A DNA stretch of 64,000 nucleotides from Gilvimarinus sp. 2_MG-2023 (GCF_030547685.1 NZ_JAUOQM010000048.1:280358-344357); one strand, 5' to 3'; counted from the stretch's first letter, positions 37,463 to 46,430 are shown. Made by a program: numbers and translations. Notes: generated by a model from the sequence alone, not told the origin.

Positions 37463-37996
37463 CTATTGTAAGACCATGTTGGTGAACAAAACTTGTTCTA
37501 TACCCGGCTCACCAATCTCTTTTTCCAGTACCTGCTGTATTTTTAGCAAGGCTTGCTGACGCAGCAGCTCCTTGCCCTCAGCGGTTTGCAATTCTTGGTA
37601 GTCCTGATTGCGCAGTAACATCACCATCGCATTTCGCAAGGCTGGCATGTGCAATTCTAGCGCCGCAACCACATCGTTATTGCGTAACATTAAGGTTACA
37701 TGTAGCTGCATATACCTTTGCCGACCGCGCACCTCGTAATTGGTGGTGAAGTCGGGCTTCATGGGATAATAAATAGCCGGCTGAATCTCGGGCGCTTCCT
37801 CTTCGATCTCTTCAGCCACCTCATCGGTCAATAGCTCTTCATCATCCTCAGAACCATTGAGAAGGTAGAGCGTTACGGCGACGGACACCCCAATCAACAG
37901 CAGTAGTATCAAGGCAATGATTATCCACTTTTTTTTACTGCCAGCGGTTTTTGGTTCTGCGCCAGCTTCGCCACCCTCTTGATCTTCTTCCGCCAT
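37463..37996 (-). CDS. fliL: Flagellar basal body protein FliL
   Basis: FliL surrounds the stator and supports torque. The 177-residue protein has one membrane helix (about residues 25-46) following a charged N-terminus, an acidic stretch (EDDEELLTDEVAEEIEEE), and the periplasmic stomatin-like domain to the C-terminus (LMLRNNDVVAALELHMPALRN). A near-perfect RpoN promoter lies 49 nt upstream, so fliL starts its own fliLMNOPQR-flhB operon. Confidence 0.94.
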   Translation of the reverse strand: MAEEDQEGGEAGAEPKTAGSKKKWIIIALILLLLIGVSVAVTLYLLNGSEDDEELLTDEVAEEIEEEAPEIQPAIYYPMKPDFTTNYEVRGRQRYMQLHVTLMLRNNDVVAALELHMPALRNAMVMLLRNQDYQELQTAEGKELLRQQALLKIQQVLEKEIGEPGIEQVLFTNMVLQ

Positions 37997-38044
37997 GTCA
38001 AATTTCCGTCATTTGCAGTATTTATCGGTATTTTTGATTACTTC

Positions 38045-38060
38045 AGCAAAGGTCGTGCCA
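38045..38060 (-). promoter_or_regulatory. RpoN (sigma-54) promoter of fliL
   Basis: The minus strand reads TGGCACGACCTTTGCT, a perfect match to TGGCACG-N4-TTGCW. It is 49 nt before the fliL start. The flagellar activator would be FleQ or FleR. Confidence 0.88.
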
Positions 38061-38171
38061 TAGGCTTAACCCTTATATCTCTGAAGTGTATCGGACAGCG
38101 GGGAAAGGAACAATGAAGAAATAACGCAACAAAGTAGAGGCAATAGACTGGCGGGAGTATCTAAGGATCTT

Positions 38172-38214
38172 AATTACACTCCCTCGGTTAATGGTTAACC
38201 GGGGGAGTGTAATT
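38172..38214. repeat. Long perfect hairpin between fliK and fliL
   Basis: Positions 38172-38191 pair with 38195-38214 over 20 bp, with one G-T pair and a 3-nt loop. Neither strand shows a T-tract after the stem. It lies 40 nt past the fliK stop and 110 nt upstream of the fliL promoter, so it may end fliK transcription in an atypical way or protect a 3' end. Confidence 0.85.
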
Positions 38215-38254
38215 CAGCAGCTGTCGCAGGAAATAGCATATAAACCGATTGCCC

Positions 38255-39835
38255 TTAGGCATATTGATCGAGCAGCCCCACCGTGGAAATGACGGTTGGG
38301 GAGCCTTGTTCAGATTCCCCCTGTGAAGCCTCTCCCCCATGACCACCCGCCTCACCTTCAGAATCACCTTCATGACCTGCCATCTGCGGCTGATCTTCGC
38401 TGGAAACATCGACATCCACCTGAGTCATACCTTGTTCGGCCAACATTTCCCGTAAGCGGAAAGCGTTTTGGTCTAGTGCCTCACGCACTACCGCATGATG
38501 ACTGGTGAAATTAACCTGAGTCTGCTCGTTATTGATTGAGATTTTCACCTGCAAGGGGCCAAGGTCGGGAGGGTCTAATCGGATTTCAGCGGTTTTAATA
38601 CCTTGCTGTGCCAAAAGCACCACTCTTTGATTTACCGCCTGCCCCCAATCAGGGCTTTGAAAACTGGTAGTCACCTGAGCCTGAGCCACTGGCACCCGAA
38701 CTTGACCTGATGCCTGAGAGACTTGCTGTGTTAGCTGAGCTAGGTTGGCCACATTGTTAATGGAGGAACGATCACCTATTCCCTCACCACGACTTGAAAA
38801 TAAATTATGCAGCTGGGCAGCCTCACTGACTAAGCGGTTTTTCTCACCTCCGGCTTGGGGCAGCAGGCCGGCAAATGGATTGTCGGCCTGCAATTTAACA
38901 ATGGCTGCACTCTCGCCAGACTGGGCCTGAGTCTCTCCGCCCTGCCAGGCAGCTGCATTATTGTTAAACCCAGTGCTATCGGCTAAGCGTTGAGAAAATG
39001 GGTTATCGCCAGCCATTACCGCAGATTTCAGCTGGGCAATGGTCGACCTCTGAGCAGAATCCAATACACTCGCCAGATTTTTTGCCACCTGAGCAAGTTC
39101 AGCGACTTGTGCGCGTAACCCCGCTATCCCCTCTGCCCCCTGAACTTGAGCCAAGAGGGCATTTTGCAGATCGTCAGACAGATCGCTTCGAGCTAAAATG
39201 GCTTTTAGCTCCTCCAATGCAGCCTCCCCATCCTCGGCTGTTGCCAATACTTGATCAAACTTAGCCAGGATCTCGTCTAGGGATTGAAGCTGTTTAACCG
39301 TGCCTCCCTCGAGCAAGGCAGAGAGCTCAGGAGAGAGTTCATTGAGTTGCCCTTGCGCCAGCATCAAAGATAATAGCGTTGATTGATCTTCAGCGGGCAG
39401 AGCCCTAATAGCGTTTGCCTGCGAGTCAGGCAGAGAAGCCAACAGCTTTTCTTGTTCGGGAGTTAATGAGTCATCTACCGTTGACTGAGAGCTCGAATCC
39501 ACTGCGTTTGAGTGGTATCCCGGCTTATTCGCAGAACTTGCCGCGGAGCTTTTAGAGTCTATTCCTGTATGCGCTTCAGTAACCCTGTCATTTCTGTCGT
39601 TGTACTCAAACCGCTGGGGATTGTTTTGCTGAACTTTACTGGACGGGCTTTGGTTTTGCGCTGTATCAGAGCGATGACTAACAGCAGCAGGCTTAGAGGC
39701 TGCGCGTACAGATGCCGTGGATTGCATAACACTAGAGAATAGATCGCCAGAGCTTGCGGTTTGGCGCCCGCTTTTGTCTGCACCAGGCAGGTTCTGCAGG
39801 TTCAGTAACGCACTGATGGTGGTTGAGTCGGCCAT
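38255..39835 (-). CDS. fliK: Flagellar hook-length control protein FliK
   Basis: FliK measures hook length and triggers the FlhB specificity switch. The 526-residue protein is Gln/Ser/Ala-rich and mostly disordered for the first 380 residues. The conserved C-terminal domain (about 400-480) has the typical 'AEIRLDPPDLGPLQVKISINN' core (in part LDPPDLGPLQV) and 'VREALDQNAFRLREML'. It ends in a Gly/Glu-rich tail. GGAGATA precedes the ATG. A good RpoN site lies 76 nt upstream. Confidence 0.93.
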   Translation of the reverse strand: MADSTTISALLNLQNLPGADKSGRQTASSGDLFSSVMQSTASVRAASKPAAVSHRSDTAQNQSPSSKVQQNNPQRFEYNDRNDRVTEAHTGIDSKSSAASSANKPGYHSNAVDSSSQSTVDDSLTPEQEKLLASLPDSQANAIRALPAEDQSTLLSLMLAQGQLNELSPELSALLEGGTVKQLQSLDEILAKFDQVLATAEDGEAALEELKAILARSDLSDDLQNALLAQVQGAEGIAGLRAQVAELAQVAKNLASVLDSAQRSTIAQLKSAVMAGDNPFSQRLADSTGFNNNAAAWQGGETQAQSGESAAIVKLQADNPFAGLLPQAGGEKNRLVSEAAQLHNLFSSRGEGIGDRSSINNVANLAQLTQQVSQASGQVRVPVAQAQVTTSFQSPDWGQAVNQRVVLLAQQGIKTAEIRLDPPDLGPLQVKISINNEQTQVNFTSHHAVVREALDQNAFRLREMLAEQGMTQVDVDVSSEDQPQMAGHEGDSEGEAGGHGGEASQGESEQGSPTVISTVGLLDQYA

Positions 39836-39910
39836 TTTTCGCTATCTCCTGTCAAAAACGGCAAGCCATTGCCGCTTTAGTCGTCTCTTGTTTTACTTAC
39901 CTTAAGAGAT

Positions 39911-39926
39911 AGCAAGTGAAGTGCCA
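39911..39926 (-). promoter_or_regulatory. RpoN (sigma-54) promoter of fliK
   Basis: The minus strand reads TGGCACTTCACTTGCT: full -24 TGGCAC, full -12 TTGCT and correct spacing. It lies between the hptB stop (39940) and the fliK start (39835), so fliK can be expressed apart from the control module upstream. Confidence 0.82.
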
Positions 39927-39939
39927 GTTTAGTTGAGCT

Positions 39940-40281
39940 TTATAAATAGATATCCAGCTGACTTTTCACTATTTGATATTCTTCTTTAATATCAATGATT
40001 TGAGACTCCAAGTCTCGCAAAATTCCTGCCTGAGCTCGATCTTCAACATTCTTGCAGAGTCTAACTAGCTCATTAGCACCGATGTTACTGCTGCTGCCTT
40101 TAAAGCTGTGGGCCGCGCGCCTTAGCTCTTCGGCCAAACCTGCGGCCAAGGCTTTTTGCATATCCTGTATTCTCTGCTGGGAATCACTGAGAAAGGTTTC
40201 AATCAAACGCTGAAAATCCTCCTCCATTACCTCTTGCAGTGTTGCCAAGGTTTCGTGATCAATGTGATTACTCCCGGTCAT
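39940..40281 (-). CDS. hptB: Histidine phosphotransfer protein, HptB type
   Basis: A stand-alone Hpt domain of 113 residues with the phosphorylatable His58 in RRAAHSFKGSSSNIGA. In P. aeruginosa HptB takes phosphate from hybrid kinases and passes it to HsbR, affecting swimming, swarming and biofilm. The order HsbA-HsbR-HptB seen here (in transcription order) supports that call. I start at the ATG ending at 40281 with GAGG 7 nt ahead rather than the GTG two codons upstream. It lies 22 nt after hsbR. Confidence 0.85.
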   Translation of the reverse strand: MTGSNHIDHETLATLQEVMEEDFQRLIETFLSDSQQRIQDMQKALAAGLAEELRRAAHSFKGSSSNIGANELVRLCKNVEDRAQAGILRDLESQIIDIKEEYQIVKSQLDIYL

Positions 40282-40303
40282 GGGCACACCTCGTTATTAT
40301 GAT

Positions 40304-42013
40304 TTAATCATCCACTCGCCAGCGGTACTGAGCTTTAACACAATTGCCGGGGGGCACCACCTGCAGTGAGTCACACAACGAAGAGGCGAGCTTAAGCCCC
40401 CGGCCACTGTACTCTTTTCCAGTGTCGCTTAATGCCAACCCAGACACATCATAGCCTACCCCACTGTCTTCAACCGTGATTTCTAAGGTGCCGCCACCTT
40501 CCGAGGTCCGATGCTTAAGCTCGATTCGAATATAACCTTCTACAACCTCTCGGGTTCGCTGTTTGCGTAGCTCGTAGTAGCGCTCAAAACCCGCGGGATC
40601 ATTTTTAAGCTTAGAATCCAAACCAAGCACACCATGCTCTAAGGCGTTGGTATAAAGCTCTGAGATAACGGTATACAAAGTGCCGCTGTGGTTACGAAGT
40701 CCCGGCACCTCCAGCAAAACACTCAGTAACAATGGCAACGGATCAAAAATAGAGAAACTTGAAGGTTTCACTTCAAAGGCTAGGCTCCACTCCGCCAATT
40801 GCGACTGTGCCTTAGCCGGTTCAGACTGTTCTTTAAAAGCGACCTCTACCGGAGCCATTAAAATTTCTATTAGAGATAGATCATCACTTTTCTCAACATC
40901 ACCGGAAAATTGCTTAACTTGATGTAACAACTCAGAAAACAACTGGGAAGGATCTTTGTTTTTAGTAAATGAGGCGAGCAACCTCTGTTCGCCAAACATC
41001 TCCCCGTCGGCGTTTCGAGACTCGTGAATACCGTCAGACCAGAGATAGATACGTTCGCCGTGATCGAGCTGAAACAAGACCGGATCGGCTTTAAAGTCTT
41101 TATTGTTCAGAACACCTAGCGGTAAATGGGTCGACTTGATCGGTTCAATCGTGCCATCGTTATGATAGATATAAGCCGCCGGCAGGCCACCGTTCCAGAC
41201 TCGAATGGATTTTTTGCGAAAATTCACCTCAACCATGGCAGCGCAACAAAATAATCCAACCGGCAGAATGCCCTTCAGCTTACCGTTAATCTCCGACAGT
41301 ATATCCACCATCGAAAAGCCTTTATTGACCATGTCATAAAAGGTGGTTGCCAGTGGCATAGCGCCGATAGCAGCCGGTAAGCCGTGGCCGGTAAAGTCAC
41401 CCAACAACAGCATCATATTACCCGCCGGGGTGGATGAGGCCACCATTACATCGCCATTAAAAACCGCCAAAGGTGAGAGGTAATATTGCAAGCTGTCGGT
41501 ATTTAAATCGCCACCGCGGGTAATATTGTCGAACACTTGTTTGGCGACCGTTTGCTCTTGCAAGAAATGTTCGTTGTGCAAGGCAATTTGGTCACGCTGA
41601 TTTAGCATAGTGCGATTCATGGTTCGCATGCGGTAAAACGCTTTGATTTTTGCCTGCAGAATCACTCGATTGTAGGGTTTTGATAGGAAGTCATCGCCGC
41701 CGGCTTCAAGACATTTCACCAGTGATGGAGTGTCAGTTAATGAGGTTAAAAATATGATCGGAATAAGCTCTTCACCGGCCAATATTTTGATTCGACGGGC
41801 CGCCTCAAAACCATCCATATTTGGCATTAAAGCGTCGAGTAAAACAACATCAGGGCGTAATTTCTCAAATTTTTTCACGGCCTCAACACCATCGCGCGCG
41901 CTGATAACCCGATGCCCTTCTTTTTTAACAATAGCTTCCAGAATCAACCGATCGGTATCGGTATCATCCGCAACCAGTACGGTAATCTCCCGATCATTGC
42001 GTATCACATCCAT
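40304..42013 (-). CDS. hsbR: HsbR-type response regulator with PP2C phosphatase and kinase domains
   Basis: A 569-residue regulator with three parts: receiver domain (residues 8-125; phosphoacceptor Asp60 in VLLDALMPNMDG), SpoIIE/PP2C-type Ser/Thr phosphatase (about 180-385; GDFTGHGLPAAIGAMP), and a C-terminal GHKL anti-sigma-type kinase domain (about 420-565; SELYTNALEHG, GRGLKLASSLCD). In P. aeruginosa HsbR switches between phosphatase and kinase activity on HsbA depending on phosphate from HptB. It lies directly between hsbA and hptB. The exact wiring in this organism is inferred. Confidence 0.87.
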   Translation of the reverse strand: MDVIRNDREITVLVADDTDTDRLILEAIVKKEGHRVISARDGVEAVKKFEKLRPDVVLLDALMPNMDGFEAARRIKILAGEELIPIIFLTSLTDTPSLVKCLEAGGDDFLSKPYNRVILQAKIKAFYRMRTMNRTMLNQRDQIALHNEHFLQEQTVAKQVFDNITRGGDLNTDSLQYYLSPLAVFNGDVMVASSTPAGNMMLLLGDFTGHGLPAAIGAMPLATTFYDMVNKGFSMVDILSEINGKLKGILPVGLFCCAAMVEVNFRKKSIRVWNGGLPAAYIYHNDGTIEPIKSTHLPLGVLNNKDFKADPVLFQLDHGERIYLWSDGIHESRNADGEMFGEQRLLASFTKNKDPSQLFSELLHQVKQFSGDVEKSDDLSLIEILMAPVEVAFKEQSEPAKAQSQLAEWSLAFEVKPSSFSIFDPLPLLLSVLLEVPGLRNHSGTLYTVISELYTNALEHGVLGLDSKLKNDPAGFERYYELRKQRTREVVEGYIRIELKHRTSEGGGTLEITVEDSGVGYDVSGLALSDTGKEYSGRGLKLASSLCDSLQVVPPGNCVKAQYRWRVDD

Positions 42014-42028
42014 GCCCCTGTACAGGTG

Positions 42029-42334
42029 CTAATCTATAGTGAAAAGCTGTTCGAAATTCGAGATTGTCAAAATACGTTTGACATCAGTACTGGTGTTTTT
42101 TATTTCAATACTGGCATTGTCGCCACCGGCGTGATCGCGCAGGAGCAAAAGCATACCCAGAGCCGAGCTGTCTAAATAAGCGGTATCGCTCATATCAATC
42201 ACATAGCGGCTGGGTTTGGCATCCAAATTTTCGTAGGCGCCCCTAAAATCCTGATGTGAACTGAAATCAAACCGCCCGTTGATCGCGATAGTGAGAATTG
42301 TTCCATCATCGGATACCGTGGTAGATATTGCCAT
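42029..42334 (-). CDS. hsbA: HsbA-type anti-sigma factor antagonist (STAS)
   Basis: A 101-residue STAS protein with the phosphorylation loop LDSSALGML (Ser56/Ser57). In P. aeruginosa the homologue HsbA binds the anti-sigma factor FlgM when unphosphorylated, freeing FliA, and binds a diguanylate cyclase when phosphorylated. That cyclase (HsbD) is not in this window, nor is flgM. The gene lies 133 nt after the fliJ stop and leads the three-gene module. I see no RpoN or sigma-28 promoter in the gap. Confidence 0.85.
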   Translation of the reverse strand: MAISTTVSDDGTILTIAINGRFDFSSHQDFRGAYENLDAKPSRYVIDMSDTAYLDSSALGMLLLLRDHAGGDNASIEIKNTSTDVKRILTISNFEQLFTID

Positions 42335-42467
42335 ATTTAACCCCGTTGCCTAATTACCTGTAATTCCAGCTGTCTTATCGTAGACACCTGTGAACCTGTC
42401 CCTTTCAGTTAACTGCAAGAATAGCCTATTTTGGCGCTTAAACGTAACCATAATCCTCAGTATTGAG

Positions 42468-42914
42468 CTAATCTTTAGGGCGATTCAAAGCCGCAGCCGC
42501 CATTTCATCTAACTCTTTCTGTAAACGGCGTTCGGCGTCTTTATCCTCACCAGCTCTAAGCCGATTAATCAGCTCTTCAATAGATTTACAGCGGTTGTGT
42601 TGAGAGAACCAGTGCTGGCGAATTTTAGTTAATTGAGCTTCAAGCTCGCTCAGCTGTTGTTGCTGCTGTTCTAGCATAGCTTCTAGATTATGAATAAAAG
42701 CGCTGTAGTGGGATAACTGCCCAGGTGACATGGCCAACTGCGTGTGACTCATTCGTTCAAGATAATTTTGCCGGTATTCGGTCAGCTGGCCTAGCTGTTC
42801 GCGCTGCTGTTGGACGATCTGCTGGTGCTGTTGCAGGTAACCGGCCGCCTCCTGCTCGTGCCGTTTCGCGACCATGAGCACAACCCCCATGCGCTCGGAT
42901 CGACGGGCAGCCAC
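42468..42914 (-). CDS. fliJ: Flagellar export chaperone FliJ
   Basis: FliJ is the central-stalk-like coiled coil of the export ATPase and escorts chaperones. The 148-residue protein is almost wholly helical, Gln/Glu/Leu-rich coiled coil, starting MAARRSERMGVVLMVAKRHEQEAA, which aligns with Pseudomonas FliJ. The start is GTG, 7 nt after the fliI stop; an internal ATG eight codons later would lose part of the conserved N-terminus. Confidence 0.88.
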   Translation of the reverse strand: MAARRSERMGVVLMVAKRHEQEAAGYLQQHQQIVQQQREQLGQLTEYRQNYLERMSHTQLAMSPGQLSHYSAFIHNLEAMLEQQQQQLSELEAQLTKIRQHWFSQHNRCKSIEELINRLRAGEDKDAERRLQKELDEMAAAALNRPKD

Positions 42915-42921
42915 CGGTTAG

Positions 42922-44316
42922 CTAGCCTCTGCCGTGTTCGGCGGCCAGCGGGCTGGGTGCCGCTGCCGATCGAGGATTGGCCGGGCCTTTTTGCAAGACG
43001 GCATTAAGATTGGTAGTGGATTCTGCCATATGCACGGACTGAGTGAGCCCCTGCTGAATAAAGGCACGCAATTTGGGGAAACGCTCAATGGCCTCATCTG
43101 TGGCCGGATCGGTGCCTGGACTATAGGCGCCAATGGCGATGAGATCACGATTTTGCTGATACCGCGACAGCATCTGCTTAAATTTCTGCATCGCTTTAAG
43201 CTGATCTTCTTGAACGATATTGGGCATGGCGCGGCTAATAGAAGCCTCGACATCAATTGCAGGGTAAATACCTTCTTCGGCCAGCTGACGCGACAAAACA
43301 ATGTGCCCATCGAGAATGGCCCTAGCCGAGTCGGCTATGGGGTCTTGCAGATCATCCCCTTCGGTTAAAACCGTATAAAAAGCAGTGATGGAGCCCTCTC
43401 CCTCGGCGGCGTTGCCGGCCCGCTCCACCAATTCTGGAATCTTGGCAAATACCGACGGCGGATAACCTTTGGTAGCAGGTGGCTCACCAATGGCCAGGGA
43501 AATCTCCCGCTGAGCTTGGGCAAAACGAGTCAGTGAATCCATCAACAGGAGTACATTGAGCCCCTGATCTCGATAGTACTCGGCCACCCGACTGGCCAAC
43601 TGTGAAGCCCGCAGGCGCATTAAGGGAGCATCATCAGCCGGTGAGGCCACTACAACCGCACGTGCCAGCCCCTCTTCCCCCAGGATATGATCAATAAACT
43701 CTTTAACCTCGCGACCGCGCTCACCAACTAACCCCACCACTACGACATCGGCTGTTGTGTACTTGGTCATCATGCCCATCAACACACTTTTACCCACCCC
43801 GCTGCCGGCGAACAAACCCATACGCTGGCCACGGCCCACGGTAATTAAGGCATTTATAGCCCGAATTCCGACATCCAGCGGTTCACTGATGGGGTGGCGT
43901 TTAAGCGGATTAATATCATTGGGAAGACTGTCGAGGATGTCACTGCCCAGCAAAGGGCCCTTATCATCCAGCGGTTGGCCTAAGCCGTTGATCACACGCC
44001 CTAAGGTTTGCAAGCCAATGCGCATGGCCATGCTATGAGCCAGTGGTACAACTCTTGCTCCAGGCTCCAAGCCTTCTACTCGCTTGACCGGCATTAAATA
44101 GATGCTGGCACCGGCAAAACCGACCACCTCTGCCTCGACCTTGCGACCGTCGCGCGATATCACCACGCACTGCCGCCCCACAGAGACATTTAAGCCAATG
44201 GCCTCGAGCGTCAAACCCACCGAGCGCACTAATCGGCCCTCGGCTTCAGGGATAAGAGCCGTACTTTCGGGTAAATAACGACGCAACCGATAAGACAGCG
44301 GGCGACGCTCAGTCAT
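42922..44316 (-). CDS. fliI: Flagellum-specific export ATPase FliI
   Basis: FliI hydrolyses ATP to help deliver substrates to the export gate and resembles F1-beta. The 464-residue protein has Walker A GSGVGKS at residues 171-177, the Walker B region LLLMDSLTRFAQAQ and the family signature 'PSVFAKIPELVERAG'. The first eight bases overlap fliH. Confidence 0.97.
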   Translation of the reverse strand: MTERRPLSYRLRRYLPESTALIPEAEGRLVRSVGLTLEAIGLNVSVGRQCVVISRDGRKVEAEVVGFAGASIYLMPVKRVEGLEPGARVVPLAHSMAMRIGLQTLGRVINGLGQPLDDKGPLLGSDILDSLPNDINPLKRHPISEPLDVGIRAINALITVGRGQRMGLFAGSGVGKSVLMGMMTKYTTADVVVVGLVGERGREVKEFIDHILGEEGLARAVVVASPADDAPLMRLRASQLASRVAEYYRDQGLNVLLLMDSLTRFAQAQREISLAIGEPPATKGYPPSVFAKIPELVERAGNAAEGEGSITAFYTVLTEGDDLQDPIADSARAILDGHIVLSRQLAEEGIYPAIDVEASISRAMPNIVQEDQLKAMQKFKQMLSRYQQNRDLIAIGAYSPGTDPATDEAIERFPKLRAFIQQGLTQSVHMAESTTNLNAVLQKGPANPRSAAAPSPLAAEHGRG

Positions 44317-45382
44317 GATTTACCTCGTCATCTGCAGGCGCGCTATCGGTTTGCGCTGTCTCGGGGGTGGCGGCCGCCTTACTTTTTTCGGCCGTGTTCG
44401 TCGTTTCAGTAGTGCTCGCTGTTTCGAAAGCGTCTGTTATATCAGACGACGCAGCACCAGCTGTGTCCGTGGGTGCCTGAGTAGACTCAGTACCGTCATT
44501 TGGACGGTCGACAGGCGCAGGTTCAGCGGCTGACATGGTCTCTGACATAGAATCAAAAGCCGATGAGCCACCACTTGGGGTCTTGCTTGCAGACGCGCGC
44601 TCCAGAGAACTCAATAGTTGTTCGTCAGAAGTGTTTTCATCGACATTATGCTGGCTGAGGAAGCTTTCAATAATATCGTCTAAGCGGCGCTCTATGGTGT
44701 GATCGACTGTGCTATCGGTGGTCACTACTTTAACGCCGCCCGCGGCAATGTCCGGAGCGGCTTGAAAATGCCAATCCAGCGCGTGCTCTTGGCAATAGGT
44801 TTCAACCACGGATAAATCATCGGGGTTAAGGTGCACACTGATTTGCTCTCGCCCACCGGGCAGAGCCGCAACCGCTTGGCGAACCAGTGCAACCATATCG
44901 CCCGAATCAGTGGTCAATTCTCTGGCCACCACCGCTCGGGTTAAGCGCTCAAGTGTCGTGAGCAACATAGATTCGAGCAAATCATCTTGCCGATCGATTG
45001 GCTCGAGTAGGTTAGATGCCAGGCTTTGGAATGTTTTTTGTTCGGCTGTTAACTGTTGCCGCATTTCGAGTAGCCCCTGCTGCTGGCCACTTTTGAAACC
45101 TTCGTCGTAACCGTTTTTAAGTCCTTCTTCGCGCCCCTCGGTGAACCCTTCATTCTCGGCCTGCTTGACGATATCCGCCAACTGCTCGGCCGTTAAAGGC
45201 TTAGATTGCTCGTTAGCCTCCACCTCGACATCTTCAATGCTTTCAACATTCTCATCCTCGGCTTGACGTTTTTCAGCACTCAATACCTGTCCGTCATCAC
45301 CGATTACCGGCATGGTCCAAGATTGCCAAGTATCTCCATCGGCGGCGGGGATTCGATTGGGGTTGGTTTTGGGTTCTTTCAT
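44309..45382 (-). CDS. fliH: Flagellar assembly protein FliH
   Basis: FliH is the stator-like regulator of FliI and anchors it to FliN and FlhA. The 357-residue protein has tryptophans near the N-terminus (TWQSWTMPV), a GxxxG glycine-zipper stretch (about residues 79-103, EGFTEGREEGLKNG) and the helical C-terminal FliI-binding domain (about 115-250). Residues 262-357 form a Ser/Thr/Ala-rich, apparently disordered tail with no match to the usual FliH end; E. coli FliH is only 228 residues. It lies 17 nt after fliG. Confidence 0.92.
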   Translation of the reverse strand: MKEPKTNPNRIPAADGDTWQSWTMPVIGDDGQVLSAEKRQAEDENVESIEDVEVEANEQSKPLTAEQLADIVKQAENEGFTEGREEGLKNGYDEGFKSGQQQGLLEMRQQLTAEQKTFQSLASNLLEPIDRQDDLLESMLLTTLERLTRAVVARELTTDSGDMVALVRQAVAALPGGREQISVHLNPDDLSVVETYCQEHALDWHFQAAPDIAAGGVKVVTTDSTVDHTIERRLDDIIESFLSQHNVDENTSDEQLLSSLERASASKTPSGGSSAFDSMSETMSAAEPAPVDRPNDGTESTQAPTDTAGAASSDITDAFETASTTETTNTAEKSKAAATPETAQTDSAPADDEVNHD

Positions 45383-45399
45383 AGGCGAACTCTAGTAGG

Positions 45400-46425
45400 T
45401 TAAAGCATTTGCTCACCAGAGCCACCAAGTACAATCTCGCCGGCATCGGCCATTCGTCTGGCAATGGTAAGAATTTCTTTTTGCGCAGACTCAACTTCTG
45501 AGACTCGCACCGGACCTTTCACCTCTAGATCATCGCGCAGCAACTCGGCCGCACGTTTGGACATATTTTTGAATATTTTTTCCTGCAGTTCGTTTTCAGC
45601 GCCTTTGAGCGCAACGATGAGCACCTCAGAGGATACCTCGCGCAGGAGCATTTGGATGCCGCGATCATCGACGTCTTTGAGGTTATCAAAGACAAACATC
45701 AGATCTTGAATCTGGTTGCCCATATCCTCATCAACTTCTTTAATGGCATCCATCAGCTCGGCTTCGATACCACCATCGAGATTGTTCATAATTTCAGCGG
45801 CAACCTTATAGCCACCCATGGACTTGGTTTGAGAGCCCGCTTTGCCCGAGAATTGTTTTTCCAGAATATCGTTTAATTCTTGCAATGCACTGGGTTGAAC
45901 GGTGTCCAGGGAGGCCACTCGCATCATGATATCGATGCGCACTTTCTCAGTGAAGTGTGACAGCACTTCGGCCGACTGGTCGGCGTCCAGATAGGCAATC
46001 ACGATGGCTTGAATTTGGGGGTGTTCATTGCGAATAATATCGGCAATAGAGCGGGCCTCCATCCACTTTAAAGTATCCAAACCCGTGGTATTACCACCGA
46101 GCAAAATACGGTCAACCAATGAGCTTGCCTTATCTTCACCCAGCGCGGTAACCAGCATATTGCGGATATAATTATCGGCACCCATACCTAAACCGGTCAG
46201 GTTGCGGGCCTCCTCCAAAAAGCTTTGCATCACCACCTGAACGTCGCTTTGCTGAACGTTTTGGAGTGACGACATGGCACTACCAATGCGCTGGACTTCT
46301 TTTGGGCCCATATGCTTTAGCACTTCGGCCGCATCCTGCTCACCCAATGACATCAACAAAATGGCCGCTTGATCCACCTTGTCAAGCTTTGTTACCTGGG
46401 GCGTGTCGTCTTTTTTTTCAGCCAC
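45400..46425 (-). CDS. fliG: Flagellar motor switch protein FliG
   Basis: FliG is the C-ring protein that interacts with the stators to make torque. The 341-residue protein has N, middle and C domains, with the 'EHPQ' motif (IIRNEHPQIQAIVIAYL) in the middle domain and 'DDRGIQMLLREV' preceding the charged torque helix. The start is GTG, 5 nt after the fliF stop, and matches the Pseudomonas N-terminus (KLDKVDQAAILLMSLGEQDAA). Confidence 0.97.
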   Translation of the reverse strand: MAEKKDDTPQVTKLDKVDQAAILLMSLGEQDAAEVLKHMGPKEVQRIGSAMSSLQNVQQSDVQVVMQSFLEEARNLTGLGMGADNYIRNMLVTALGEDKASSLVDRILLGGNTTGLDTLKWMEARSIADIIRNEHPQIQAIVIAYLDADQSAEVLSHFTEKVRIDIMMRVASLDTVQPSALQELNDILEKQFSGKAGSQTKSMGGYKVAAEIMNNLDGGIEAELMDAIKEVDEDMGNQIQDLMFVFDNLKDVDDRGIQMLLREVSSEVLIVALKGAENELQEKIFKNMSKRAAELLRDDLEVKGPVRVSEVESAQKEILTIARRMADAGEIVLGGSGEQML

Positions 46426-46430
46426 GATTG

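Noticed and set aside
42918-43310. Minus-strand 130-codon frame within fliI
   Set aside because: A frame-shifted shadow of the C-terminal part of fliI, which is intact in its own frame.
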